A DNA stretch of 64,000 nt from Diploptera punctata (GCA_030220185.1 JASPKZ010007545.1:62001-126000); one strand, 5' to 3'; shown: positions 11,550 to 22,628, counted from the first letter of the stretch. Numbers and translations are program-made. Notes: generated from the letters alone by a model not told the origin.

Positions 11550-12440
11550 AATTCTCTATGACGTGGTCAAATACATAATTGATTGGGTCATTCTGCTGAA
11601 CTCAGGTGGGAACTGGGTGTACGTAGACCTTATTCTTGACTTGCTCTAATGATAAAATATTAAGAGGTGTTACATCGGGCGAATGCACTGTCCATTCAAC
11701 AGGTTTTGCTCGTTCAATCCAATATTCACCTTAGTGGAAAGCTAGTTGTGTTCTTGCGTCGAACTTAATGTGATGGAACGAGAGAGAAAACTCACAGCAT
11801 CCGATGGAGAGTCCAACATGTCGGAAGTGGTATTTTCTGGAACTGTAAATAAACTGCCTGTGTTAAACTTGCTGAGATATTTACAAGTCCAGCAAATGAG
11901 TACCAACGTTTCCAGCCCAGAAGTTGTCGGAAAATCGGTGCTTGTGATTGCGAACAAGAAATGCCTGTGAGTTGTCATATCAGAAGTAACTATTCCTACT
12001 GTTGAAGAACTCGTCACGCATGAAACAGGCCTTGTCTGAACATAACACATGTGGGAGCAAAGCAGCATCGTTAACACACTTGTGCGGAAATTATTTATGA
12101 GGTACAAATCCTGTGGTTTCTCTGTTTGCAACTTCTGACAATGGTACAGGTATAGATTGTACTCCTCAAAACTTAAGCCCATAGCACGATCTACAGTATG
12201 CGTGATGGTTGAAGGTACTTCACTAAATGTCTCGTCCGCAACATTTCTCAAAATCTGGTGTCCTCTCATAATGTATCCGCCATCAAGTGCGAGGACGAAG
12301 TTTCTCTGTTTTTCAAAGGCGTCGGTGGATTGCGGAAGCATTGTGGTGTGAATATCTCCCGTTAGTATATCCCTGCACATAGATGAGACGAGCCTCTCTT
12401 CCATTTCCTCATGCCAAATCGTAACACGTGATCACATCTC
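11550..12440 (-). pseudogene. DUF4817-type mariner-class transposase, decayed
   Basis: Conceptual reading of the minus strand with frame changes gives the N-terminal helix-turn-helix domain (GNGREARLIYVQGYTNGRYS, IHRRL, RTPDFE). It then gives the first catalytic block CSDKACFMRDEFFNSRNSYF, a NFWAGNVGTHLL block, and the third block WTVHSPDVTPLNILSLEQV. These match, in order, the common insect transposases annotated as DUF4817 proteins, with the family's Asp at the start of the second residue pair and SPD before the C-terminus. A 220-codon open frame on the same strand (11742-12404) is mostly out of frame with these blocks, so it is not the protein. The inverted ends were not located with confidence. 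Confidence 0.7.
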
Positions 12441-13273
12441 CGTGTTCAGACAACTCGTACCACGTGATGACTGAACTTCAATACAACAAACCAAACCTCC
12501 AGGAATGTAAGGCTAACAGCTGCGAAGAGGGGAGGGTTATACGACGCAAATAAATGTCGTACGGTTGGATCTAATATGTGACACGTGGACCACGACAAAT
12601 GCGCATAATTTATAAACGACGTGTTTGGGAGTATATGTTCCGTAATAATAATTGATCATCCTGTAAGGCTTGTCGTCCCTATCAGTTTGTCCGTGTGGTC
12701 ATTTACACACTCTGTACCTGTACATTTCATAAGGAGGTATTACACATTTAGAATGAAATATGTATTCCGAAATTATTTTTCATGAAAAGTTTTTTCTGAC
12801 TGCAGAAAATTGCTTTGTTTTAACAACATAGAAGTTCATTTGAATTACCAGTTTGTGGAACACTACAAAACCTTGGATATAGTTAAGAACATAACAGGCT
12901 ACAGTTAGTTCATTGATACGACAGAAGGGACAAAGTTTAACTTAGCAAATCTTGGTATTACTAATAGAGTTTGTGAAACTGACTTCAAATTAAACTGCGC
13001 AACTTTGAGCCGAACACGTCACTCCAGAAGACGTGAGCAGCCCCATAACCCGCAAATCGCTAAACAATACCGCTAACTTATTTTCAAAATGTAATCACAT
13101 TTATAATGCAGATACTCGGTGATTCAACAATACTTCAACCTACAAGGTGTACTTAAAATAAATCGAATAAAGTACCCTGATTATATGAAGGAAATTAGAT
13201 GAAACTAATTTAGACAGAGAATTGGCGTCTCAGACGGAAGGGTTAAAGCCCAAATGACCACTATATATTATAT
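12441..13273. other. Unassigned sequence, probably including a transposon end
   Basis: AATTGATCATCCTGTA near 12650-12664 resembles the CCTG-TA terminus of the mariner-class elements here, but I could not find its partner. The rest shows nothing recognisable. Confidence 0.35.
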
Positions 13274-13601
13274 GTCCACCGCTATGGTCTCGAGGTAGCG
13301 TGCTGCCTGGTCACGCAGCGGGCGCGGGTTCGATTCCCGGTCGGGATATGCTCCTGGGTGAGGTTTTTTTTTTCGGGGTTTTTCCTCACCTGTAAGACAA
13401 ATATCAGGAAGCTTAGGGCCCAACGGTCCCCGAAAATCATCCGGCCATCTTCATCCTTATCATTATCATATTCATCCTTCATCGGTGTGGAAAGCAAAGG
13501 GAAGCTACCACACCTATAATTCCTTAGTAAAGCTGCAAAGCATTGCATGAAAATGCCATGATTGCAGTGAAAATCCTGCCTTCTGGCAGAATTACTATGA
13601 G
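13274..13601 (+). mobile_element. SINE, family 1, near full length
   Basis: It opens GTCCACCGCTATGGTCTCGA, with B box GGGTTCGATTCCC and core TTTTTCCTCACCTGTAAGAC. It continues through AAAGGGAAGCTACCACACCT and the end CTTCTGGCAGAATTACTATG. The copy ends against a purine-rich GA tract. Confidence 0.92.
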
Positions 13602-13795
13602 GAGGGAGAGAGAGAGAGGAGAGGAGAAGAGAGAGAGGGAGGAGAGAGGGGGGGGAGACGAGGATAGGGAGAGGAGGAGGGAGATGAGGAGAGGGGGAGA
13701 GAGAGGGATGAGGGAGGAGAGAGAGAGAGAGAGAGAGATAGGGAGATAGAGAGAGAGATAGAGAGAGAGCAGAGAGAGACGAGAGAGAGAGAGTT
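13595..13795. repeat. Purine-rich GA/GGA tract, about 200 bp
   Basis: The plus strand is almost exclusively A and G, in GAGA, GGAGA and GGGGGA patterns. Polypurine tracts of this kind can form triplex (H-DNA) structures. The open frames across it are low complexity and not genes. Confidence 0.9.
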
Positions 13796-13848
13796 CGAGG
13801 TTTATAGCGTATTTCTTAACCACTACGCTACGAAGTGCCCGCCTGAGA
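13796..13848 (-). other. tRNA-like SINE head
   Basis: The reverse complement has CGTAGCGTAGTGGTTAAGAA followed by ATACGCTA and a B-box-like CTCGAACTC. It matches the tRNA-like element at 50141-50220 (CGTAGCGTAGATTGTTAAGA, CAATACGCTA). It is truncated at the GA tract. Confidence 0.55.
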
Positions 13849-15139
13849 TATTAAGCATGTCGTTAAGGATAGCACTACCTGCCACCAAAATATTACAAAC
13901 ATTGAGTGATTGATTTAGAGACATATTTTAATGTATAAAAATGTTTTACAAATAGCTGTATGAAGTATAACAATTTATATGTCTTTAATTTAGAGTAGAA
14001 ATGAATGTAATTCTAACCTGTTACATTTATTACTTAACTAAAAAAGCTTGGGTATGTTTTTCTAGTCTTAATGATTTTGTTTCGTCTTTTGTTACTGGAC
14101 TGTTCTAACGATCGGTAACTCGACATCCTTAATCGCTCTCGCCCATTACAGTGCCGAGCTTAGAAATGATCAGGTTTGCACGCTATTACCCAATTAAATG
14201 TACACGTGTTCCTTAATATGCCATTACTATTTCGCAAAAGCTCGTTACTTAGTGAAGTCCAGCATAAAATCAATTAATCCCATAAAAATTTAATTCATCT
14301 TTATCATAATTTCCTTTCCATGGTGTTAGGTCACTTGTAGGCCTATATCCGGTCCCACTTTAGGCTTACAAGAAAACTATCATACATAGCATGCCTTGAC
14401 ATTACTCTCAGAGAAGCGTTGTGACGCGTCCAAGAAAAATATCTGCGTTTTTGACTGCAAAACACACAAATCGAAGCCAGAACCCAGCAATGGAATATCG
14501 ATGTGCGTAGCAGATGACTCCCTGCATGACTTAACAATTTTACGTAACCCTATAATAATTAATGTATTATGTAAGTGAATTTTTATCTATTATGTTGCTT
14601 TATTTATTTTTTTGTTCTATCTACTTTATATTATTACTAGGCATTATTTTATTGATACGGACTGTAAAAAGCACGTACGGCTTGCTGCCCGTGCGACCCA
14701 ATTTGTAAATAACACTATATGTATAGCTCTGTTACGTTTTCGTTACCGACGGCAGAAGTAGGAACCATTGAAGTCGGAAGGGGAACGTAAAGGGGGTGTT
14801 TGTACAGCACAAGTTAATATGAATGAATTTGCTGCACTGATTGAGTAGTTACACCGATTATTCTTATGAAATTCGCTACGAGATTCGTCATTTCGTATTA
14901 CGCACACATACGGGACAGATTACGTTAGCTAATCTTCAGACAGTACTTTACTGTATAGTCTGATGTTTATCTCCAACCGCCATTATCTCTCATCGAATCG
15001 AAGGTGAGTTCTACAGCTAGCAACACCTACTGCAGCTCTACAACCACAACGCTAATCGGCTCAAAACGTCCTAGACGACAAATGCTCCAACACCGAGTCT
15101 GACTTGTGCGGATGGTGACCGGTAGTTTAAGTGTGCCGT
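13849..15139. other. Unassigned sequence
   Basis: Two short opposing open frames at 14343-14578 have no recognisable motif. No repeat was recognised. Confidence 0.4.
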
Positions 15140-16455
15140 GAGTGGTCATATCATTATTGCTATCAACCAATGACCAATCGTTAGGAGTGCAGCTAATTTT
15201 CTTGACTGGCCCTCGGGCCAGTCCAGTGCCGCATAACGTGTTTTCGTTTTTTTCTAATAGAGAGTGTTGTGCTAACAGGTAAGGTTGTGGTGTTACAATT
15301 TTTTTTTGTATGTTATAATCTTAGCCAGTGGTGATAAGTGTAATTTGAATCCCGTGTAGTATCTGAACTAAGACTTGGCAATTGTCAAGCATGGCTACTG
15401 TGCCGGATCCTGACAGGTAGATTGACCTTGACCCTGAGGACGTCCCACCTCTCGAAATCTGGGAGGATACGGGGAACAAATTTGAAAATTTTGCTAGACA
15501 TAAAAAATATGATAAATATACTAAATTGAGCAGCATTCTGCGTTGTATAAGTGGTACCTTTCTAGTTATCACTAACTATCTATCTCCCTACCATGAGTAC
15601 GAGAGGTCAGACGACGCTCGTGATTTCACAAAAGGTTGTCTAAGTCGACTTAATCTTGCTTGGAGTCCGGTCACCCCGCTTCATACCGTGGCTGCCCTGT
15701 TTATAAAGCAGCACTTGAGGCTTATGATAGGGCAGCAAACCCAAACCTAAACACCCAGTAAATCCACCTCAACCAATGACCTTCACTTCGGCGAGGGTCG
15801 ATCCAACCATATCCTTCACACAAGCCTTAAGGACTGGAACTTCTTCCAGAACAAATGCGAACAACACTGTTCAAGGACAATACCGAGGATTGCCAGCAGG
15901 ATTATTGAGTGCAGAGGAGATGCTCCTGGACATTGAGCCCATGTTGGCTGAATTGTGAAGTCCTATGGAGCGTTTCATCTTCATGCATCAATTGGTTAAC
16001 CTATGCTTAGCATAGTTTAGCCAGTTAGATGAAACCATTAAATAAATCGTGCGAGATTTACTCGCTTGAAAGAGTGTGGCTCATCCTGCGCCGTCCGGCT
16101 TTCGGACTTTCTGCTTGCAGGCGGTGCAGTTCTGATGCCCTCTTAAGGTGAAAATGTTCACCATTTATTCAAAACTAGATCTGCAGGCGAAATACTTGTC
16201 CCCAAAGGCTAAGATTATATATATCAGAACTTCAATTTGTTAGCCACCAAGTAATTAGCTGCCAGTTAACCCAGTGGGTTTCAATGCGGCACAATGGACG
16301 GCGCCAAGTCACCGTCTAAACAAACAAAAAATCTCCAGCCGTCTACTCTAGTCATTAAACGATAACAGCGCTGCAACTCTGATCGGTAATCAAAACGTGA
16401 AAGAGCTGTATCATACTTTTACTCTTAGTTTAATAAAGTCCTACTACTACTACTT
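15140..16455 (+). mobile_element. Unclassified retroelement-like unit with one ORF and a (CTA)n-type tail
   Basis: A mostly open reading region (15391-15958) is followed by a leader-like non-coding stretch, AATAAA-type sequences and TTTAATAAAGTCC then CTACTACTACTA. The tail looks like the 3' end of a LINE-type or processed element. No reverse transcriptase, inverted ends or LTRs are visible. The borders are guesses: the left end is unknown and the right end is taken from the tail. Confidence 0.35.
15391..15958 (+). pseudogene. Unrecognised ORF of about 190 codons (possible ORF1/gag-like), one stop and one frameshift
   Basis: From the ATG at 15391 the reading is MATVPDPDR, a TAG at 15418, then an open frame to 15750 containing LDPEDVPPLEIWEDTGNKFE and ILRCISGTFLVITNYLSPYH. 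A +1 shift near 15745 leads to MTFTSARVDPTISFTQALRT and GLLSAEEMLLDIEPMLAEL, ending at 15958. Both halves have ordinary amino-acid composition unlike the AT-rich surroundings, which suggests real former coding sequence. The second half, with a Pro-rich lead followed by SFTQALRTG, recalls the variable regions of LINE ORF1 or gag-like proteins, but I cannot assign a family. Confidence 0.4.
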
Positions 16456-16569
16456 ATTGAACGGAGGGAAGTGAGGCGGGTGCAGCCTGGACGGCAGGTA
16501 GTGACGGTTATCCAATACATCCACCGTAGTTTTATTACTTCCCAGTATTTAAAATGAAATATTTGGCGC

Positions 16570-17470
16570 TGGATTTTAATTACATGCAGTTAAAAATGGC
16601 AGATACATTTTTGAGACGGCCTTGGTATAGCCTATTACAATACTTCTCTGGGAGAAATTTCAAGATAGGATTTGCATGCAATTTTTGAGAGTTTCCTTGT
16701 TAGTCGACAAGTCTCTTCATTGAATGTCTTGGTTATCTTTTCTCAATTGGTTTGTAATACTTTAGGATTCTTAGTAGTCTATCGTTTGCCTTTCTATCAA
16801 CATGTTCTAACCATCAGATTTGAAATTTTATATTATTTCTAACAGGAGTAATTTTTATTTCGTTTCTTATTTCTGTATTAGTTCTTATAGTTCTAATCAC
16901 CTGTAACTGGCTCTTTTTAGCTTATAAATCATCTTTGCTAGTCTTATTTTTAAGACATCTGCTGCTTTCCATAATTAAATGTCATAGAGAAGAGTAGCAA
17001 TCGTCAAGGCATTGCATAAGTTAATTCTAGTTTCCTTTAATATCTGTTTATTTAAAACAGATTTTCTATTACTTCTGTTATTCTTGTAATTATTTAACTT
17101 GTTACTGATATCCTCTTCTCCTTCATATGACATTAAGTTTCCTAAACAGTTGAATTTTTTAAGTTTTTCTACTATTTTAATGTTATTTTCATTTTTATTG
17201 GATCGTGACATCATCTTTAAATGTCATTTTTTCGGTTTTATTTATGAAAATTGTCAGCACTTATTATGTTGCTATTTAATTTAATTTAAATTTATCTTTC
17301 TGTAAATGATCTTCTATATCTGCGATCATTACCTGGTCGTCTGCAAATAATAAATAACTTGATTGTTTTCTTCATGAGATTTTAATGCCTGGTGTTTCTT
17401 TACTTTGCTATTTTGAGATTATATGTTGAATGGAGTAGGTGAGAGGGGGCACCTTTGTATTACTTTGTTA
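16570..17470 (-). pseudogene. LINE reverse transcriptase fragment, second LINE family
   Basis: On the minus strand, CPLSPTPFN lies near 17430-17450 and FADDQVMIADIEDHLQKDK near 17295-17345. The latter is the catalytic reverse-transcriptase box with an intact Asp pair. Downstream, KKFNCLGNLMSYEGEEDISN and KETRINLCNALTIATLLYDI correspond to the fingers/thumb transition in RTE-like proteins. An open 79-codon piece covers 16975-17214. Stops and frameshifts elsewhere make it inactive. Its sequence differs clearly from the LINE at 9494-10605. Confidence 0.7.
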
Positions 17471-18109
17471 ATCTATGCAGAAATTTATAACTTGGAATTA
17501 TATTTTATTTTTATTGTTATTGTTGATTATACCTTTTATTGTTTATGTTATGTGCAAAGGGATGTTTCTTATTTAAATAACAATTACCGCAGAAGATACA
17601 CATTGCATCAGAGGATACGTACGCCGATAAGTGTATTTGACGAATTCTGAGAAAAGCCGCCTGCAAGTCCATCAGCAACTCTGTAGAAAAATCCTACTCC
17701 CATATCCACGTCGTGAACCGAGGGCAATGTTTTGTTACTCAACAACGTAGTGGTGAGCGCAAATTCGCGTACACAGTACCTCAAAACTGGACACCTCGGC
17801 TAAGGGAGCATATACATACAGAAAATATGCAAGTCTATAGGCATAAAGTTGGAAGTCCTACATCTGGTCTTACTCTGCTCTAGAGACGTAATCGATTCAG
17901 GGGATATTCAAATTACTGACAATTCTTATAAAGAAAAGCCGGAGAGATTTTCAGGCGACAACCCACTACCGGAAAAAGATACAACGATTGAAATAAGCGA
18001 CTTGGAACATTAGATGCTTAGGAGAAAAAAATGCAGAAGAATTGGATAGTATTTAATAAATACGAAATAAGAATTGCGGCAATAAGGGAAAGTAAAACTG
18101 AATAAAAAT

Positions 18110-18111
<2 letters not shown>
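17471..18111. other. Unassigned sequence
   Basis: The region 17640-18060 is less AT-rich but shows no intact frame or motif I recognise. Confidence 0.35.
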
Positions 18112-18160
<49 letters not shown>

Positions 18161-18175
18161 CTGTGTGTGGGTGGA
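18112..18175. repeat. (AT)n(GT)n microsatellite, left flank of a transposon
   Basis: About 9 AT units are followed by about 16 GT units. The same composite repeat resumes at 20636 beyond the transposon, so the transposon sits inside this microsatellite. Confidence 0.9.
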
Positions 18176-18380
18176 TACAGGATGTAAATTAATTACACCG
18201 CATAAATTTCACTAGGTATAGAGGGGTATTATGTAAGCATTTTTAGATAATGAACTAATGGTCTACGAATAAAAATAACCAAGTTATGATTCAATTTATG
18301 ACATGGTTGGCACGCCATTGATTATTTCAAATTTAAATTTAAATAATATGTTACAGAGACTGTAACGTACAACAAGCATG

Positions 18381-18455
18381 CGCCTTTAGCTCAGTGGTTA
18401 TAGCAGTCTAATACCGAGGCAAACGTAAGTTTTATGCATCACGTTCGAAACTACC
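18381..18455 (+). other. tRNA-like module 1 in the transposon
   Basis: It has an A-box-like TTAGCTCAGTGGTTATAGCA and a B-box-like ACGTTCGAAAC about 53 nt apart, the arrangement of an internal pol III promoter. The anticodon arm is poor, so it is not a tRNA gene. The matching sequence occurs at the equivalent place in the inverted relative (34732-34797). Confidence 0.65.
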
Positions 18456-18857
18456 TACAGTACGTGTACACTTTTTTCTTCCTTTATTATGTACGTACTG
18501 TAAATTAGTTAGTGCGTAGATTTAGTTCTAGGTTTAATTGTTTATTCATTATTTTACACAATGCGCTAATGGAATGTCGGCGCAGTACACGAGTTACAAA
18601 ACCATCAATGTACGTATTATACAGACAAATGTTTGAAAGGTTGTAATAATAATACGCATATTGTAGAGTGCAATAGGTTTCGCAAATAAAATGTGTAATT
18701 GTACTGTACAGTATTTATGTACTTAGATAAATGATAGTGCAGTGATTAATAACATCAAAAGGTATAGAGTGCGTACACATAGCGTACATAATGTTACTGG
18801 GAAATAAAAGCAATGCATTTGAGTAACCAGAAAAAAAATAAAGCACATGCAGTCTCA

Positions 18858-19930
18858 TTAAAGAAATTGTTCAAATTTGCGACCTTCATTCTCACAATAC
18901 AAACGACTTCGGCGATGAAAGGATTCTCGTATCCCGTTCAAGATACCCGGTGTCTCACGGATCACATCACATGCTGGGATTGTGCGTGCAACTAACAGTT
19001 CATCTGTATCAGTAGGGGTCGCGTACACCAGTGTCTTCAGATGTTCCCACAAAAAATAATAGAGTGAACAGAGATCTGGAGATTGAGGTGGCCACACTAC
19101 AGTTAGACTACCTCTTCCTATCCAACGGCCACGATACACTGCATTCAAACGATTTCGCACATTCCGGCACAAATGGGGAGGAGCTCCATCGTGCTAAAAC
19201 CACATCTTAACCTTACTGTGGATAGGAACACCTTCTAGTAATGTAGGTAGGACATGCTTTAAAAATGTATTTTAATGACACCATTTAATCTCTGGGGAAA
19301 AGTGTAGGGGCCAATGATGTGGTCAAACATTATGCCTACCCATACGTTCACCGATAGTCTCTGCTGATGACTCCTCTGAAAGATGGCATGAGGATTTTCT
19401 TAACCCCACACATGACTGTTCTTCGAGTTCAGAACCAGCCCATCCCTATTAAATACTGCCTCATCAGTGAATAATACCGAGGAAAAGAAGTGCGGTGGCT
19501 GCAGAAAAGCCTTATTACAGAATTGGGCCCGTTGAGCGAAGTCCAGTTGCATGTACATTTTGCTGATGAAAGGGATAGTGCTTTTCCTCACGCAGGACTC
19601 CCCATACAATTTGATGGTTCGTACACATTACACTCCGATAGCACGAGTACTAGTAGAAGGTTCCTCTTTCAAACTATGAAGAACATTTCCTTCAAAATCT
19701 GCAGTGCGCCGCGTACGTCTTGCACCAGCGTCTACTCTGTTTACCTCCAACACCCCATGCTCCCGCAAACGCCTATCAACAGACTCGAAGGTTGTTCGGT
19801 GAGAATGGCGTCTATCCGGATAGGCAGCGTCTATCTGCTCCGCGTACATGGCCGCAGCTCTTACACCATTACTTTGTGCTGCACCATAAATCAGATGCAT
19901 ATCGGCAAGTTGAGCATAACCGTAAAGATA
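18858..19930 (-). pseudogene. DUF4817-type mariner-class transposase, broken into several frames
   Basis: The order on the minus strand follows the family. The N-terminal helix-turn-helix region (MHLIYGAAQSNG, RRHSHRTTFESVDRRLREHG, RRTRRTADFE) is at 19628-19900. The first catalytic block VLFTDEAVFNRDG and NSKNSHVWG are near 19400-19480. Then come NVWVGIMFDHIIGPY, the second block HDGAPPHLC, RWIGRGS, the third block WPPQSPDL, and a C-terminus with RRSRLYC and a final stop at 18858. The 90- and 104-codon open pieces are separated by stops and frame changes. The transposase would bind the inverted ends and move the element into TA, but this copy cannot make it. Confidence 0.85.
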
Positions 19931-20180
19931 TTCCGTGATGATTTCATGTAATGCAACTGAACTGATCCTAAAGAAACTTCTAATCAGATGTTAATTTAAT
20001 CACCAATAGAAAAATAGGAATTTTGCGCATGCCCATACTAAAGGAATTTCAGTGTCAATATATCACAGTATACACGCAGTGATCAAAAGCAGAATAGGAA
20101 TTTTTCGCATGTCCATACTAAACAAAATTCAGTGTTAACATATCACAACGAAGAAAGATCGAAAGAAAGAGAAAACAAAA

Positions 20181-20250
20181 GTCGCCTGCCGTGAATTGTA
20201 CCATCAGTGTTCGAATCTTAAATCCATCAGCTTGACCATTAAGCCACAAG
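20181..20250 (-). other. tRNA-like module 2 in the transposon
   Basis: On the minus strand it reads GTGGCTTAATGGTCAAGCTG (A-box-like) and ACTGATGGTACAATTCACGG (degraded B box). The better preserved version is at 33704-33772. It lies about 250 bp upstream of, and in the same direction as, the transposase. Confidence 0.65.
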
Positions 20251-20631
20251 TTAGCTACAGCGATTCTGCGTGTTTCACTCTGTACTAAGGCTCATATTGT
20301 ATCGATTCTACTGTAATCAGTGCAGTGGCGTGCAATCATCTACTCAGATCGAAATTTTAAGGAATTTGATAACCCAATATTTCATAAACGTTGTTGATGG
20401 ATTATTAGCAATCAGGATCTCGGAATGAATACCAAGATATGAAGTTATTATAGTATAATTTTCTCTCCTAGTATGCCCTCGTGTTGATTTATCTGTATCA
20501 AATGTCGTTTAGTTTGATTCCCAATAACTCGTCCATTTTCCCTGGTAGACCATTAGTTTATTATCTCAAAGTGCTTATATAATACCCCTCTATACGTAGT
20601 TATATTTATGCGGTATAATTAATTTACAACC

Positions 20632-20635
<4 letters not shown>

Positions 20636-20690
<55 letters not shown>

Positions 20691-20722
20691 GCGCGCGCGC
20701 GCGCGCGTGTGGTGTGTGTTGT
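20636..20722. repeat. (TA)n(TG)n(CG)n alternating purine-pyrimidine tract
   Basis: TA units are followed by about 20 TG units and then about 8 pure CG units (near 20691-20707), then GT again. CG/TG alternation is the classic Z-DNA-prone composition. Confidence 0.9.
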
Positions 20723-20869
20723 TCCGAAATTTCCATTACAAATTTGGATAGCTTGTAGAGAAGACTTACAAGATAAAATTTTGAAGAGTGACCCTTGTTT
20801 GTTAATTCACCGTCTTGTTTTGCATGTAAAAGTTCAAAATTAGTGTGTAAATATCCTGCTTCTACAGAG

Positions 20870-21830
20870 TGTGTAAAGTTTACTTGTGCTGAATGAAATC
20901 AGGTTGACACGATAACATTGCATAGGTTAGGGCATTATACTCCCAATGATCATGTGATAAGTATCCTGCTTCTCAGAGTACATCTTCGAACCGAAGCCCC
21001 AATATTGATAGTGTACTGTGCAGCTGCAGGAAAAGAAATATATGTTCGTTGGCATTATCAAGAACATTGTCCACATTGTGTGATTCCATGGCATATATTA
21101 TTCGCTAAGGTTATTCTACGGCTCCGTGATAGAGATAATTTCTCCGTCAACAGGGCTGGCTGTAGTGATCTAAGGAAGCGTCACACTCCCTTTTGAAGAG
21201 GATGTACAGCAACCGTGTTAAAGAGTGCCCGTCAACGAGAACTCGAACCATTACACGTGCAACGGGTGTGCGTTATGCCATTGAGTGGGAGGTTCTCCAT
21301 GAGCATCAACTGAGCCCTTAACATTCGTAGAGGATACATTCAATGGGTCCTGCCGACATACCACTGCGTGCTAATATATGTACGTGATTACGACAACGAA
21401 TTTTGGACAAGCCCCAATTTGAACAACAGATACTATTCATCGAATAATGTAGATTCACTAGGAACGCTATTTTATACTAGTGAAATAATCATGTTTGGGA
21501 TTACGAAAATCCCTATCGATTCCAGAAGCGTTTCGGCATTAATGTGTGGACAGGTAATGTGGATGTACATTTTATTGGGCCTTACTTCCTTCGACCACGC
21601 CAAACGAGTGACACAACTTCTAGGAAGAAGTATTTTGCCCATTCTTGGAAAGATATTTCACTGTACTCCATGGAAGACTCTGGTTTCAACATGATGTCGC
21701 AATATCCCACTTTCCACGTGCCGTTTGTGAACACCTTAACCAATATTTCAATATAGATGGATAGGCCAAGGCGCCATTAACATTAACGCACCTCTATATG
21801 AAAATATTTTAACGTAATTTGTAGAATTTG
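20870..21830 (+). pseudogene. DUF4817-type transposase relic, second transposon family (copy A)
   Basis: The plus strand shows helix-turn-helix sequence (EIYVRWHYQEHCPHC, VILRLRDRDNFSVNRAG), then a middle segment (NVDVHFIGPYFLRPRQ). The C-terminal part is lost or unrecognisable. It is homologous along its length to 36755-37960: both begin with GTGTGTAAAGTTTA/T and share CTGTACTGCA-like leader sequence. Multiple stops are present, and I did not locate inverted ends. Confidence 0.7.
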
Positions 21831-22117
21831 CCAAACTAATCGCGAAATATAAAATAAATTAAGTGTTCGGTATGTAATTATTGCTTGATTAATTCCCTTT
21901 CGTCCCGGTGGGGACGTTGGTGTTCCCCTAGTTGGTAGTTTCTTAAACAAACTCATTTAGTTACAAGTATTTCCCAATAGATGTCAGCGAGTGACGTGTG
22001 ATTAGTACAACGCTCAGAGACCTATTTATACATGTTTGAGGTTCTTTTATGAGTCTGAAAATCTTCAGACTTGGGTCCCACTGCTTACTCTTCCTTTGGA
22101 TTATTCCATCCTAAATA
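21831..22117. other. Unassigned sequence
   Basis: Nothing recognisable between a transposon relic and a weak tRNA-like sequence. Confidence 0.4.
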
Positions 22118-22204
22118 TCAATCGACTTCGGCGTGTTTGAACCCGTGACCCATGGAACTGGAAGCAAAAAAAAAAAATGAGACCATTTGAACACCGCGGT
22201 CAAC
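22118..22204 (-). other. Weak tRNA-like sequence interrupted by poly-T
   Basis: The minus strand has GCGGTGTTCAAATGGTCTCA, a run of T, and a B-box-like ACGGGTTCAAACACG. The A-box part resembles that at 44711-44790 (TGGTCAAATGG). It is degenerate and could be coincidence. Confidence 0.35.
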
Positions 22205-22535
22205 ATGTAGTTATTAATTTTTAATATTTCATAATTCATCCAAGAAGCGTTTTAAGTCTATTAAATTAATTCGAATGTGTTATTGTTGATGTTGTTGCAA
22301 TGTATTCTATTAATTCTAACAACTAAAATCATCCTACAAATTCTTTTAGTGAAATAAAGTACTGAAAATTCTGATACAATATCTATTTATAATTTCATAG
22401 AGCCGTTCGCATTTTAAACGTTCAGTAAATGTTTATTTTGTTCTGAAAACAATGTTAATAAAAACAAGTAGTTGTGAAACATGCGTAAAAGACACTTTTC
22501 TCATTGACGGTTAATGCTGGAGGGTTGTGTGGTAG

Positions 22536-22537
<2 letters not shown>
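22205..22537. other. Unassigned AT-rich sequence
   Basis: Nothing recognisable. Confidence 0.4.

Positions 22538-22628
<91 letters not shown>
22538..22628. repeat. (CA)n(TA)n compound microsatellite
   Basis: About 18 CA units are followed by about 24 TA units. The 70-codon open frame across it is an artefact. Confidence 0.92.

Larger units (their letters stand above)
18178..20633. mobile_element. DUF4817-type DNA transposon with long inverted ends and two tRNA-like modules
   Basis: The left end CAGGATGTAAATTAATTACA continues about 90 bp (CCGCATAAATTTC, TAGAGGGGTATTATGTAAGC, ACTAATGGTCTACGA). The right end is its imperfect inverse up to 20633. TA flanks both ends (18176-18177, 20634-20635). 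The element contains a minus-strand transposase pseudogene (18858-19930) and tRNA-like sequences facing inward near each end (18381-18455 plus, 20181-20250 minus). An inverted, internally deleted relative lies at 33321-34999 and aligns over almost all of the non-coding parts. The long inverted ends fit a mariner-class element; the tRNA-like modules are not a standard part of that class. Confidence 0.85.

Noticed and set aside
11742..12404. 220-codon minus-strand frame as a gene of its own
   Set aside because: The recognisable transposase blocks on this strand are mostly in other frames. This frame is a by-product of frameshift decay.
13524..13823. Ser/Leu-rich and Arg/Glu-rich frames on either strand
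   Set aside because: They are translations of the GA purine tract.
19490..19951. 153-codon plus-strand frame
   Set aside because: It is antisense to the helix-turn-helix region of the DUF4817-type transposase.
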